A stretch of DNA of 6,840 nucleotides from QHWK01 sp035315685 (GCA_035315685.1 DATFXR010000556.1:1-6840), one strand, 5' to 3'; shown: positions 1-6,840, numbered from the stretch's first letter. Program-made: numbers and translations. Notes: generated by a model not told the origin, from the letters alone.

Positions 1-552
1 ATTCTGTCGTTCGCCTGGGGGCTGTCGTCACTCGGACGCCTTGGCTGGGCGGCCGGGTTCGTGTTCGTCGCGGCTGCCGCAATGCGGCTGGCGCGGTTCA
101 ACATTCAGAGCGGCGGCGAAGGCGACAAGCGGTATTTCGTCGGCATGCCCAGCCCGGCCGCGGCGGCGATTCCCGCGGCAACGGTTTATGCCTATCCGTC
201 GGGCCTGAACGACTATCGTGCGGCGCTGCCGGCGATTGCCATGGTGATCGTCCCGGCGATATTGATGGTCAGCACGATCCGCTTCCGCAGTTTCAAGACC
301 CTCGAGTCGCAGACGCGGCGGCCGTACCCGATCCTCATCCTCGTCGCGATCGCGATCACGCTGATCGCCACGCATCCGAAATTGATGCTGGTCGTGATCG
401 CCTACGCCTACCTCGCGTCCGCGTTCATCGGCATGGCGATCACGCGGCTGCGACATCGTGGCGCGCATCCGTCGACCGAGATCACCGGCCAGGCGCTCAC
501 CGACAGTCCCGCACAAACACCGCCGGGCCACCGCGATTCGGCGATTCGCTGA
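1..552 (+). CDS. pssA: CDP-diacylglycerol--serine O-phosphatidyltransferase, C-terminal part (5' end outside window)
   Basis: The enzyme transfers a CDP-diacylglycerol phosphatidyl group to serine, giving phosphatidylserine, the precursor of phosphatidylethanolamine; it acts in the inner membrane. The frame is open from base 1 and ends at TGA 550-552, so 183 residues are visible. Recognisable family signatures, numbered from the first visible residue, are RLARFN (29-34), a FVGMPSPAAA block (46-55) and STIRFRSFK (91-99). Hydrophobic helices lie at about 14-30, 76-92, 110-124 and 128-147. The CDP-alcohol phosphotransferase signature (DG..AR...G...D...D) must lie upstream and cannot be checked. 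After the last helix comes a polar tail of about 35 residues, rich in Pro, Thr and Arg, that looks unconserved. The gene converges on the histidine kinase gene with a 49-bp gap. That gap holds only an 8-bp direct repeat (569-576 and 590-597) and no clear terminator. In many bacteria psd lies directly upstream; this cannot be seen here. The main alternative is another CDP-alcohol phosphotransferase, but the ARFN and PSPAAA motifs favour PssA. Confidence 0.88.
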   Translation: MLSFAWGLSSLGRLGWAAGFVFVAAAAMRLARFNIQSGGEGDKRYFVGMPSPAAAAIPAATVYAYPSGLNDYRAALPAIAMVIVPAILMVSTIRFRSFKTLESQTRRPYPILILVAIAITLIATHPKLMLVVIAYAYLASAFIGMAITRLRHRGAHPSTEITGQALTDSPAQTPPGHRDSAIR

Positions 553-601
553 CGTGTCGAAAGGATGGAGCGCGAACGTCGCTGGAGGTAGCGCGAAGGC
601 T

Positions 602-3600
602 TCAGCCGAGCGACTGCGCGATCGCCGGGAGTGTGATCGTCACCGTGGTCCCGACACCCCGCTCGCTCTGGACCGCGATCGTCCCACCGATCAGTTCGAC
701 GTTGCGCTTCGCGATGGTGAGACCGAGGCCGGTGCCGGTCGCCTTGGTCGAGAAGTACGGCTCGAAGATCTTCCGCAGCGCCTCTTCGTCCATCCCGACG
801 CCGGTATCGGCGATCTCCACGACCACTTGCGAGCGATCGGGCAGCGGGCGGCTGGTGATCGCCAGGCGTCCGCCGCCTGGCATCGCATGGATCGCGTTCT
901 CGATCATGTTGGTCAGCGCCCGCGCGAACAGCGTGCGATCGACGACGACCGGCGGCAGATCGGCGAGCGCGTCGACGGTGATCGCGATCCGGTTCGACAG
1001 GCCGGTGCGATAGGGTTCAACGACCTCGTCGATCAACGCCGGCAGCAGCGTTGCTTCGGGCCGCGGAGTGGGCGATGACGCGAAGCTCGAGAATTCGGCC
1101 GAGATCTGCCGCAGCAGCCGGACCTGGCTGAGGATCGCGTTCACGCACTCGTCGAGGACCGGCGACAGCGGACGGCCGCGATCGATGTTCACCCGCTGCG
1201 CATGTTCGGCGGAGAGCTGAATCGGCGTCAGCGGATTCTTGATGTCGTGCGCCACCTGGCGGGCCATGTCGGCCCACGCTTCGAGCCGCTGCGTGCGCTC
1301 GAGCTCGGCGCGCTGGCGCTTCAGGTCGGCGGCCATCTGGTTGAAGTCCTCGACGAGACGGCGCAACTCGTCGGAGGAGGTGGCAGCGATGCGCGCATCC
1401 AGGTCGCCGCGTGCGATCCGGCGGGTCGCGCGGGTGAGGCGATTGACCGGATCCGCGATCCGCTCGGCCATCCAGTAGCCGAGCGCCGCGCCGAGCAGAC
1501 TGAACAGCACGAAGCCCGAGAGCACGAGCCGATCGAGATCGTCGATCTGCTGTTCGATCTCCTGCTGGCGATTGGTCAGCGGCACGGTCACGATGCCGTC
1601 GCGGCCGGCCGATCGAACCGGCGCGGCTGCGAGGCTGTAGCGGAACGCGCCGACGACCTCTTCGCGCACGTAGGTCGGCAACCGATCGAGGATGATCGAG
1701 CGGTAGACATCGGCCGGCGTCCGCAACGAGAGCAGCTGTGACGCGAAGAGATCGCGGGCGCTCGTCGCCTGAAGGCGCGCGCGGTTGAAGAGGTTGGCGT
1801 CCTCGTCGATCGCGCGCCTGACGAGCACCATGATCTGATCGTCGATGGTGTCGAGCGCCGCGGCGCCGCGCTGCTGCAGCGCCGCGTAGTCTTCGACGAG
1901 GCGTTGTGCCGTGGTCACGGTGCGGGCCGCCGTTTCCTCGGCCGTCGCGTTCAGCTGCGTCTGCACGTAGGTGCGCGCCAGCAGGGCGAGGATCGAGACC
2001 GGCACGACGGCGCCGGCCCAGAAGGCGAGAAACAGTTTGCGGTAGAAGCTCGACCGGACTTCGCGCAGCAGCGCGCGCCCGCTCGCGGAGGTGCGCATGG
2101 TCAGCAGACTCACCAGCGTCAGCACCAGCCGCGCTGCGAGGTACAGCACGCCGACCAGCAGCACGAGCTCGGCCAGGTTCATCAGGTGACCCCAGCGATC
2201 GATCACCGGGTAGCCGAGCGCGTAGATGCCGCCGCGATCGTTGAGGAAGTAGACACGAAACGTGTCGCCGTCGCGGTCGACGTCCGCCCAGAACGGCTCG
2301 CGCGACTGAATCAGCCGCTGGAAGATGCTGTCGTCGACCTTCCAGACACGCGTGCCCGACTCGAAGATCGGGGCGCGGCTCCAGCCGTAGACGGCAAACT
2401 CGACGTCACGACCTGAAACCCCTTCCGGCGGCGCCCGTCGATTCGGCCGGAGCGATTCGAGGTACGGGCTCTGCTGCGATGAGATGAACGGCAACGTCCG
2501 ATAATCCAGCATCACGCGGACGACGATGCTGCCGAAGATGCGACCGTGTGAGCAGATGCCGCGGCCGGTGCGCAGGACGTGGCGCTCGCTCGATCCGAAC
2601 GGCGAGACCTCCTCGAACGGATCTTCCCAGCGGCAGCCTGCCGCTCGATTCTGCGCGTCGGCGTACTCCGGCAGGCTCAGCGCGAAGCGGCTGACGAGCC
2701 GGCCCTCGGGGTTGTACAGCTCGATCGCCGAGGTCAGCCGGAAGGAGCCGAGATCGGTGCGCGACCAGATAATCGTCGCCGGGTCGGTCGACGGCGTGCG
2801 CGCGCCGGCGTCGGCGACGAACTCGGCAAGCGCGGGCATGGCGTCGATCTGATCGACGGCCTGCTGCAGCCGCTGCTGGAGATCCTCGCGCAGATTCGCC
2901 GCCTGCGGGCCGAATTCGCGGGAGATCAGCTGCTCCTTGGCGGCGGTCGCGTGCGCGAGCAGCGACGGATACATCGCGACCGACGGCGCCAGGAGCACGA
3001 CGAAGAACACCGCCAGCCGCGCGGTCTGCGAGACGCGACGCATGCTCGTCCGCGTGCGCGCGACCGCGGCCGCCGCTGCGGCCGCGGCGCCGAGTGCCAG
3101 CCAGAGCGGACCGATCGGCACGGCCGAACCGGACGCCCGGGCGAGGATCGCGGCGCCGGCGGCACCGGCGAGCCACCCGCCGACCGCGCTCGATCGGCCG
3201 GCCGGCGTCGATGGCAGGCGCCAGAACAGCGACGGCACGCGGAGGACCGTGGCTACCGCCCAGACGATCGACGCATGCAGCAGCACCAGCGCGAACTCGA
3301 GCGCGATGCGCGCCGCGCTCACCGGATGCAACGAGAAGTGCAGCAGATCGAGATCGGTGTCGGCGACGACCCGGCGCAGGAGATCCTCGTAGCCCCACAA
3401 CACGAGACCGCCCGCGAATCCGACTGCTGCATAAGCGAGGACGCTGCGGGTGGTTGCCGACGGCGGCAGCAGCTTCACGCGTGGCAGCGCGTAACGCCGC
3501 CGTTCGATCAGGTCGAGGGCAAGCCAGACCACGCCGCTCATGGTCAGGGTCGTGAAGAGGAGATCGAACGGGGTGGGCCCGCCGGACGGCGCCAGCGGTG

Positions 3601-4468
3601 CGAGCGCGAAATAGAGAACGACCCGAGCCACGACGATCATCACGATGAGAATCGCCGTCAGCACGACATAGCGGCTCGTCTCCGGCGATCGGCGACGCAT
3701 GTCGATCACCGGTCCCATACAGAGCAGCAGCGTGAGCGCGGCGATCGCCAGCACCACGGCCCACGTCGTGGCCCGCCAGCCGGCGCGCGACCGCGCCAGG
3801 TCACCCGGTGCGACTTCGCCTTCGAGCACGAACGCGCTGTCGCGCTCGGGGACGATGAAGCGATACGGGGCGTCCGGCGCCGTCGTGCCGGCGGGCGGCA
3901 CGCGGAGCATGACCGGTGCGATCGACGTCGCCATCCCGAAGGTATCGCCGAGACCAGGCGATTGGGCCGTCGTAGCAAGCGACTGTTCCGCGATAACCGT
4001 CGAGACGCGAACGCCGCTGCGGACGACCGGCTCGACGCGAATCAGGCGTGGCCCGAGCGCGCCGGGCGCGATGACGAGCGCGGCCGGTCCCTGCACGCGC
4101 TCGACCGGCAAGTCGGATACGCGGCCGGCCCACGCAATCGGTGCGCCGGCGGGGTCGTAAATCGTGACGCCGGTCAGCCCTTCGCGCTCCGCCGGCAGCG
4201 TCGCCGCGGCAAGTGCAAACAATTGTCGAACTGCGATCTGATCGCGCATCCCCGGCATGGCCGCACCCGGATCTGCCGCCACGCGGGCGGCGATGGCGCC
4301 GACCGTTTGCGCGCTCGTGTCGAACCGCTGACGGAGTTCGGCTTCGATGCGGGCGACCGCCGCGGCGTCCGAGGCACCGAAGCGTGACCGCTCGATTCCG
4401 TAGCCGACTACACCGGCGACAAGCGCGGCGAGGATGCCGACGCGCACGATGCGCAGCATGAGAGACAC
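602..4468 (-). CDS. Large multi-sensor membrane histidine kinase, NtrY-like core (HAMP-HisKA-HATPase_c)
   Basis: This 1288-residue protein should sense a signal through extracytoplasmic domains, autophosphorylate a His and pass the phosphate to a response regulator. The kinase core is intact: HAMP about 1000-1052; H-box HDIKNPLTPIQLS with phospho-acceptor His1074 (codon 1247-1249); N-box with Asn1187 and Asn1191; G1 DTGVG (1221-1225); F-box FEPYFSTK (1235-1242); G2 GTGLGL (1245-1250). The H-box wording is typical of NtrY-type nitrogen-regulation kinases, but I see no PAS domain between HAMP and HisKA. Predicted membrane helices are near 7-23, 233-254, 266-290, 302-322, 341-360, 383-409, 426-446, 452-470, 483-505, 764-788, 811-831 and 980-1000. 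Arg-rich loops at 258-266, 322-332, 471-484 and 791-811 fit the inside. This leaves outside segments 24-232, 506-763 and 832-979; the first two contain Cache-like strands (IYDPAGAPIAW, ELYNPEGRLVSRF). The start is GTG; an ATG three codons later (4459) is possible, and neither has a clear Shine-Dalgarno sequence. No response regulator gene is adjacent. Signal and partner are unknown. Confidence 0.93.
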   Translation of the reverse strand: MSLMLRIVRVGILAALVAGVVGYGIERSRFGASDAAAVARIEAELRQRFDTSAQTVGAIAARVAADPGAAMPGMRDQIAVRQLFALAAATLPAEREGLTGVTIYDPAGAPIAWAGRVSDLPVERVQGPAALVIAPGALGPRLIRVEPVVRSGVRVSTVIAEQSLATTAQSPGLGDTFGMATSIAPVMLRVPPAGTTAPDAPYRFIVPERDSAFVLEGEVAPGDLARSRAGWRATTWAVVLAIAALTLLLCMGPVIDMRRRSPETSRYVVLTAILIVMIVVARVVLYFALAPLAPSGGPTPFDLLFTTLTMSGVVWLALDLIERRRYALPRVKLLPPSATTRSVLAYAAVGFAGGLVLWGYEDLLRRVVADTDLDLLHFSLHPVSAARIALEFALVLLHASIVWAVATVLRVPSLFWRLPSTPAGRSSAVGGWLAGAAGAAILARASGSAVPIGPLWLALGAAAAAAAAVARTRTSMRRVSQTARLAVFFVVLLAPSVAMYPSLLAHATAAKEQLISREFGPQAANLREDLQQRLQQAVDQIDAMPALAEFVADAGARTPSTDPATIIWSRTDLGSFRLTSAIELYNPEGRLVSRFALSLPEYADAQNRAAGCRWEDPFEEVSPFGSSERHVLRTGRGICSHGRIFGSIVVRVMLDYRTLPFISSQQSPYLESLRPNRRAPPEGVSGRDVEFAVYGWSRAPIFESGTRVWKVDDSIFQRLIQSREPFWADVDRDGDTFRVYFLNDRGGIYALGYPVIDRWGHLMNLAELVLLVGVLYLAARLVLTLVSLLTMRTSASGRALLREVRSSFYRKLFLAFWAGAVVPVSILALLARTYVQTQLNATAEETAARTVTTAQRLVEDYAALQQRGAAALDTIDDQIMVLVRRAIDEDANLFNRARLQATSARDLFASQLLSLRTPADVYRSIILDRLPTYVREEVVGAFRYSLAAAPVRSAGRDGIVTVPLTNRQQEIEQQIDDLDRLVLSGFVLFSLLGAALGYWMAERIADPVNRLTRATRRIARGDLDARIAATSSDELRRLVEDFNQMAADLKRQRAELERTQRLEAWADMARQVAHDIKNPLTPIQLSAEHAQRVNIDRGRPLSPVLDECVNAILSQVRLLRQISAEFSSFASSPTPRPEATLLPALIDEVVEPYRTGLSNRIAITVDALADLPPVVVDRTLFARALTNMIENAIHAMPGGGRLAITSRPLPDRSQVVVEIADTGVGMDEEALRKIFEPYFSTKATGTGLGLTIAKRNVELIGGTIAVQSERGVGTTVTITLPAIAQSLG
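3064..3087. repeat. Perfect 10-bp GC-only inverted repeat inside the kinase poly-Ala stretch
   Basis: CCGCGGCCGC at 3064-3073 and its reverse complement at 3078-3087 flank a 4-base spacer. Each arm contains a GCGGCCGC octamer (3066-3073 and 3078-3085). The site encodes the alanine run at about kinase residues 461-469, inside a predicted membrane helix. The symmetry is probably a by-product of alternating GCG and GCC alanine codons. A regulatory role is not supported. Confidence 0.5.
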
Positions 4469-4490
4469 GTCTGCTCACAGGATACACGGG

Positions 4491-4499
4491 TGCTATAGT
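4491..4499 (+). promoter_or_regulatory. Extended -10 promoter-like element for the divergent membrane-protein gene
   Basis: TGCTATAGT matches the extended -10 pattern TGnTATAAT at all but one position; the hexamer TATAGT lies at 4494-4499. It is a conspicuously AT-containing spot in a GC-rich region, between two divergent genes. No good TTGACA-like -35 sits 16-18 bp upstream (CTGCTC at 4471-4476 is poor), which is usual for extended -10 promoters. Transcription would start near 4506, just before the TTG at 4509. The core CTATAG is self-complementary, so it also gives TATAGC on the minus strand and could serve the kinase gene. On the minus strand TATCCT (complement of 4479-4484) is another weak -10 candidate. 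Confidence 0.45.
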
Positions 4500-4508
4500 G
4501 AAAACGAT

Positions 4509-5501
4509 TTGGACCTCCGACACCTGCTGAAGCGTGGCGCGCTCGTGGCCGCGGCCAACTGGCAGGCCGTCATCATCCAGTTCGTCGCGGAGACGACCTT
4601 TCAGGTCCTGCTGGCGGTGCCGGTGATCGGCGCCGCGATCCTGGTCGCGGTGCTGCTCGGCGCCGACCTCGCCGCGCTGTTGCAGGAAAGCCTCCGCGAC
4701 ATGTTCACGTCGATTGCTGGCGCGCTGCTGTCCGAGCCGGTGGCGCTCGTCGCCTTCATCGCCGCTTTCGCTGTCGTGCTCCTCGGTGGCTCCGTGCTGA
4801 TGTTCGTCGTAAAGGGCGGTATCGTCGAGGTCTTCGTCGCGGCGAACGCGGCGGCCGGCCCGATCGAGCGCCAGCCGGTGACGATCGATTCGCTGCGGCA
4901 CGCGTCGGCGTTCACGCTCGAAAGATTCACGGCAGGATGCGCGCGTCTGTTCCGGAAGTACATCGCCCTCGGGCTCGCGCTGATGGCGGTCTATGGATTG
5001 TCAGGCCTCGCCTATCTCGCCTTCGTCGTGTACGGCTTCCGCGCCGCGGAGAACCGGGTCCTGGTGCTCGGCTGGACCTTCATCGCCGCGATTGCCGCGG
5101 CGCTGCTGATCGCCTGGATCACCATCATCAACCTGCTGTATCTGCTGTTACAGATTTCGATGGCGGTGGAAGGCGCCGGTCTGGCCGACGCGGTTCGCGC
5201 CACCGCGCGCTTCATCCGCGCCGAGTTCCGTGAGCTCGCCGGCGTTTTCGTCGTCGTCGTCGTCCTCGTCGGCGCGGCGACGCTAGCGTCCGCGCTGGCG
5301 TGGTCGGGTGTCGGCCTGATCGCGTTCGTGCCGCTGGTCGGTCTGGCGGTGTTCCCGTTGCAGCTGGCAGCACTCCTGGTGCGCGGCGTCGTCTTCGAGT
5401 ATCTGGGTCTGACGGCGTTGTGCGCCTATCTCACCCTCTACCAGGGGTACACGACGCGCCGCTCGGCGCCGGCGGGCACGCCGGTCGCGATCCGCGCGTA
5501 A
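4509..5501 (+). CDS. Polytopic membrane protein of unknown function
   Basis: I do not recognise the family. From TTG 4509 the product is 330 residues, beginning MDLRHLLKRG. Hydrophobic segments lie near residues 20-50, 78-101, 152-176, 187-215, 245-265, 267-292 and 300-312, so it is an integral inner-membrane protein with six or more helices. No catalytic or metal-binding motif is visible. The amphipathic stretches between helices (about 110-150 and 220-242, the latter with a GLADAVRATARFIRAEFREL-type helix) resemble the cytoplasmic loops of uncharacterised DUF4013-like membrane proteins, but this is only impression. An ATG at 4434 extends the frame, but it overlaps the kinase start by 35 bases and would put the promoter-like element inside the gene. 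The sequence also looks protein-like only from about 4509. GTG 4545 is a further alternative. No Shine-Dalgarno sequence precedes any of them. It is divergent from the kinase, which suggests but does not prove shared regulation, and it ends at TAA 5499-5501, just before a strong hairpin. Confidence 0.8.
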   Translation: MDLRHLLKRGALVAAANWQAVIIQFVAETTFQVLLAVPVIGAAILVAVLLGADLAALLQESLRDMFTSIAGALLSEPVALVAFIAAFAVVLLGGSVLMFVVKGGIVEVFVAANAAAGPIERQPVTIDSLRHASAFTLERFTAGCARLFRKYIALGLALMAVYGLSGLAYLAFVVYGFRAAENRVLVLGWTFIAAIAAALLIAWITIINLLYLLLQISMAVEGAGLADAVRATARFIRAEFRELAGVFVVVVVLVGAATLASALAWSGVGLIAFVPLVGLAVFPLQLAALLVRGVVFEYLGLTALCAYLTLYQGYTTRRSAPAGTPVAIRA

Positions 5502-5506
5502 CGGGT

Positions 5507-5568
5507 GTGTGGGACCGATAGGCCCATGGTCCGACTCAACCCGCCCCATGGGCCCATCGGTCCCACAC
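5507..5568. terminator. Long inverted repeat in a convergent gap: probable bidirectional terminator or repeat-family hairpin
   Basis: The arms are 5507-5529 and 5546-5568, 23 bases each, complementary at 22 positions with a single A/C mismatch (5520/5555). The spacer, 5530-5545, is 16 bases. The stem begins 5 bases after the stop codon of the upstream plus-strand gene and ends 2 bases before the stop codon of the minus-strand gene. This placement suits termination in both directions. No T-run follows on either side, so it is not a classical intrinsic terminator. The arms are built from smaller palindromes (CCCATGGG 5545-5552, ATGGGCCCAT 5548-5557) and recurring GGNCC/CAT units, which also fits a dispersed intergenic repeat. 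Confidence 0.7.
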
Positions 5569-5570
5569 TC

Positions 5571-6840
5571 CTACTTGGGCGGAGACGTCTGCGGCGCGAT
5601 CATCACCAGGTTCGGCAGCGGTGACAGCGGCGAAACCGGCGGGTCGAAGTCTCGTTTCACGAGAGTGACGCCGGCGCCGCGCGCGACGTCCTTCGACATC
5701 ATCAGCAGCATCGCGAAGTGCGTCACCGGGTCTTCGACGACGTGCGGCGGCGCGGCGGTCTCGGCGTCGCTGGCGATCGGCGATGGCTTCGGTGCGGCGG
5801 GCGTGGTGATCTCGATCTCCGACGGAATCTTGCTCGGCATCGCAGCCGCGAGCTCTGTTTCGTTGAGGAAGGCGACAGGAATATCTGCGCCCGGAAAATA
5901 CCTCGAGCTGATCGTCAGCGGCGGCTGCGCCGGCGCGCCGGGTCCGATCGGTTCACCGAGCGCGGCCGTCCCGTCCTTGGTGGTGAAGACGCGGAGCTGA
6001 GCAGCCTGGCCGGTGACGACGAGCGACGAGCCGGCGAGCACCACGCCCCCGCTAGGACGGACGGGCAGCGGACGCATCCACACCTGCGCGCCGCTCTTGC
6101 GGTCCATTGCACGCAGCACGTTGTCGAGCGCTACGAAAAACACGTGCCGTTCATCGGCCTGAGCCTGGCCGATGACATCGCCGCCCGTGCGCCAGCGCCA
6201 GTCGATCGTGCCGTCTTTGGTCAGCACGCAGTAGAAGAAGTTGTCTTTCGTTCCGACGTACAGCCGGTCGCCGGAGACAAGGATCTCGTTTCCCGCGCCG
6301 CCGAGCCGTCGCTCCCAGACCGGCTCGCCGGTGTCAACCCGCAATGCCACGACCCGGCCGTCGGAGGTGGAGACGTAGACGCGATCGTCGGCGAGCGACG
6401 CGGTCGCGTTGGCCGGCGATCCGAGGCTGCGCTGCCAGACAATCGTGCCGTCGGTCGCACGAAGCGCGCCGATCTGGCCACTCTTCGTGGTGACGATCAG
6501 CCAGCCATTGTCGAATGCGGGTGAGACCGTCGGCGGATCGGACAGCGCGAGTTGCCACGCGACGGAGCCGTCGACCGAACGGCGCGCAACGAGGCCTGCA
6601 GCTTCGACGAGCACGATGATGTCGTCGGCTGCGGTCGGCTGTAACAGCGGCCGCGCCGACACCATCCACTCACGCTTTCCCGCGGGGAGCGAGTAGGCAA
6701 CGAGGCGATCGCCGTCGAGCGCGAAATAGGCGTGCGCGTGGTCGAAGGCCGGCGGCGCGCTCAACTGGCTGTTGAGCGCGAGCGTCCAGACCGGGCGCGT
6801 TGGCACCAGCGCGGGCGGCGTCTTTGCGGCCCTGGCGAGT
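5571..6840 (-). CDS. PQQ-like beta-propeller repeat protein, 5' end outside window
   Basis: The frame ends at TAG (complement of 5571-5573) and stays open to the right edge, giving 422 visible residues. The GTG at 6804-6806 could act as a start, but the upstream codons continue (LARAAKTPPAL) without a stop, so I treat that Val as internal; below it is numbered 1. Repeated PQQ/WD-like blades are visible: a strand reading L.A.....G...W, ending in Trp at 47, 84, 124, 164, 203 and 243, with typical DGTIVWQ, TGEPVWE, DGTIDWR and SGAQVWM turns. A weaker seventh copy lies at about 270-290. This predicts a seven- to eight-bladed propeller covering residues 1-290. The C-terminal 120 residues are different: Pro/Ala-rich around 330-355, with a short helix-like part near 362-385 (FAMLLMMSKDVA). 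Propellers of this kind include BamB and PQQ-dependent dehydrogenases. I see no dehydrogenase catalytic motif, and the tail does not look like BamB, so the function is open. An export signal would lie beyond the window. Confidence 0.85.
   Translation of the reverse strand, partial: LARAAKTPPALVPTRPVWTLALNSQLSAPPAFDHAHAYFALDGDRLVAYSLPAGKREWMVSARPLLQPTAADDIIVLVEAAGLVARRSVDGSVAWQLALSDPPTVSPAFDNGWLIVTTKSGQIGALRATDGTIVWQRSLGSPANATASLADDRVYVSTSDGRVVALRVDTGEPVWERRLGGAGNEILVSGDRLYVGTKDNFFYCVLTKDGTIDWRWRTGGDVIGQAQADERHVFFVALDNVLRAMDRKSGAQVWMRPLPVRPSGGVVLAGSSLVVTGQAAQLRVFTTKDGTAALGEPIGPGAPAQPPLTISSRYFPGADIPVAFLNETELAAAMPSKIPSEIEITTPAAPKPSPIASDAETAAPPHVVEDPVTHFAMLLMMSKDVARGAGVTLVKRDFDPPVSPLSPLPNLVMIAPQTSPPK

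Noticed and set aside
553..601. Possible terminator between pssA and the kinase gene
   Set aside because: Only a 4-bp CGCT/AGCG stem and an 8-bp direct repeat (AGCGCGAA) are visible. There is no T-run and the stem is too weak to call.
458..1078. A plus-strand frame bridging the pssA end and the kinase 3' end
   Set aside because: It overlaps two well-supported genes, is rich in Arg and Asp, and has no recognisable motif. It is best explained as a compositional shadow.
3064..3087. GC-only palindrome as a protein-binding site or recombination site
   Set aside because: It lies inside a poly-Ala coding tract where alternating GCG/GCC codons create such symmetry on their own. It is kept only as a repeat entry.
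2406..3764. A 452-codon minus-strand frame overlapping the kinase in another frame
   Set aside because: It is Arg/Ala-rich shadow translation of the kinase gene, which itself has an unbroken reading with recognisable domains across the region. There is no sign of a frameshift.
2579..4387. A 602-codon open frame on the plus strand, antisense to the kinase gene
   Set aside because: The translation is dominated by Arg, Asp, Gln, Gly and His with no hydrophobic core or motif. It mirrors the codon pattern of the opposite, clearly functional kinase gene. Long antisense frames are expected at this G+C.
3801..4901. A 366-codon minus-strand frame spanning the divergent promoter region
   Set aside because: The first part is the antisense of the membrane-protein gene and the rest is an out-of-frame reading of the kinase. 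The translation is low-complexity with many His, Arg and Asp residues.
5250..5264. Five GTC triplets in a row, a possible microsatellite
   Set aside because: They encode a Val run in a membrane helix with the preferred valine codon. The tract is too short to suggest phase variation and its unit of three would not shift the frame.

Overview
The window is about two-thirds G+C, gene-dense, and holds four protein-coding genes with very short gaps between them. The base composition, the phospholipid-synthesis gene and the style of the large sensor kinase suggest a GC-rich Gram-negative soil-type bacterium. Acidobacteriota (Vicinamibacteria-like) is my best guess, but it rests on general resemblance only. 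I saw no tRNA or rRNA genes, CRISPR arrays, insertion sequences or phage genes.

Layout from left to right: (1) The 3' part of a plus-strand CDP-diacylglycerol--serine O-phosphatidyltransferase gene (pssA, 1-552), whose catalytic N-terminal part lies outside the window. (2) A 49-bp convergent gap. (3) A very large minus-strand gene (602-4468) for a 1288-residue membrane histidine kinase. It has about twelve predicted membrane helices, three extracytoplasmic segments, a HAMP domain and an NtrY-type kinase core. (4) A divergent intergenic region of about 40 bp with an extended -10 promoter-like element. (5) A plus-strand polytopic membrane protein of unknown function (about 4509-5501). (6) A 69-bp convergent gap almost filled by a 23-bp-stem inverted repeat (5507-5568), a likely bidirectional terminator or a repeat-family hairpin. 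(7) The 3' part of a minus-strand PQQ-type beta-propeller protein (5571 to beyond 6840).

The genes alternate in orientation (+, -, +, -), so no two of them form an operon inside this window. Three of the four products are membrane proteins. The fourth is probably exported, although its N-terminus is not visible. The kinase has no response-regulator gene next to it here, so its partner and signal are unknown. The kinase and the small membrane protein share a divergent promoter region and may be co-regulated; that is inference. The most unusual item is the kinase architecture. The rest looks like ordinary chromosomal sequence, and I found no convincing new defence, mobile or RNA-based system.
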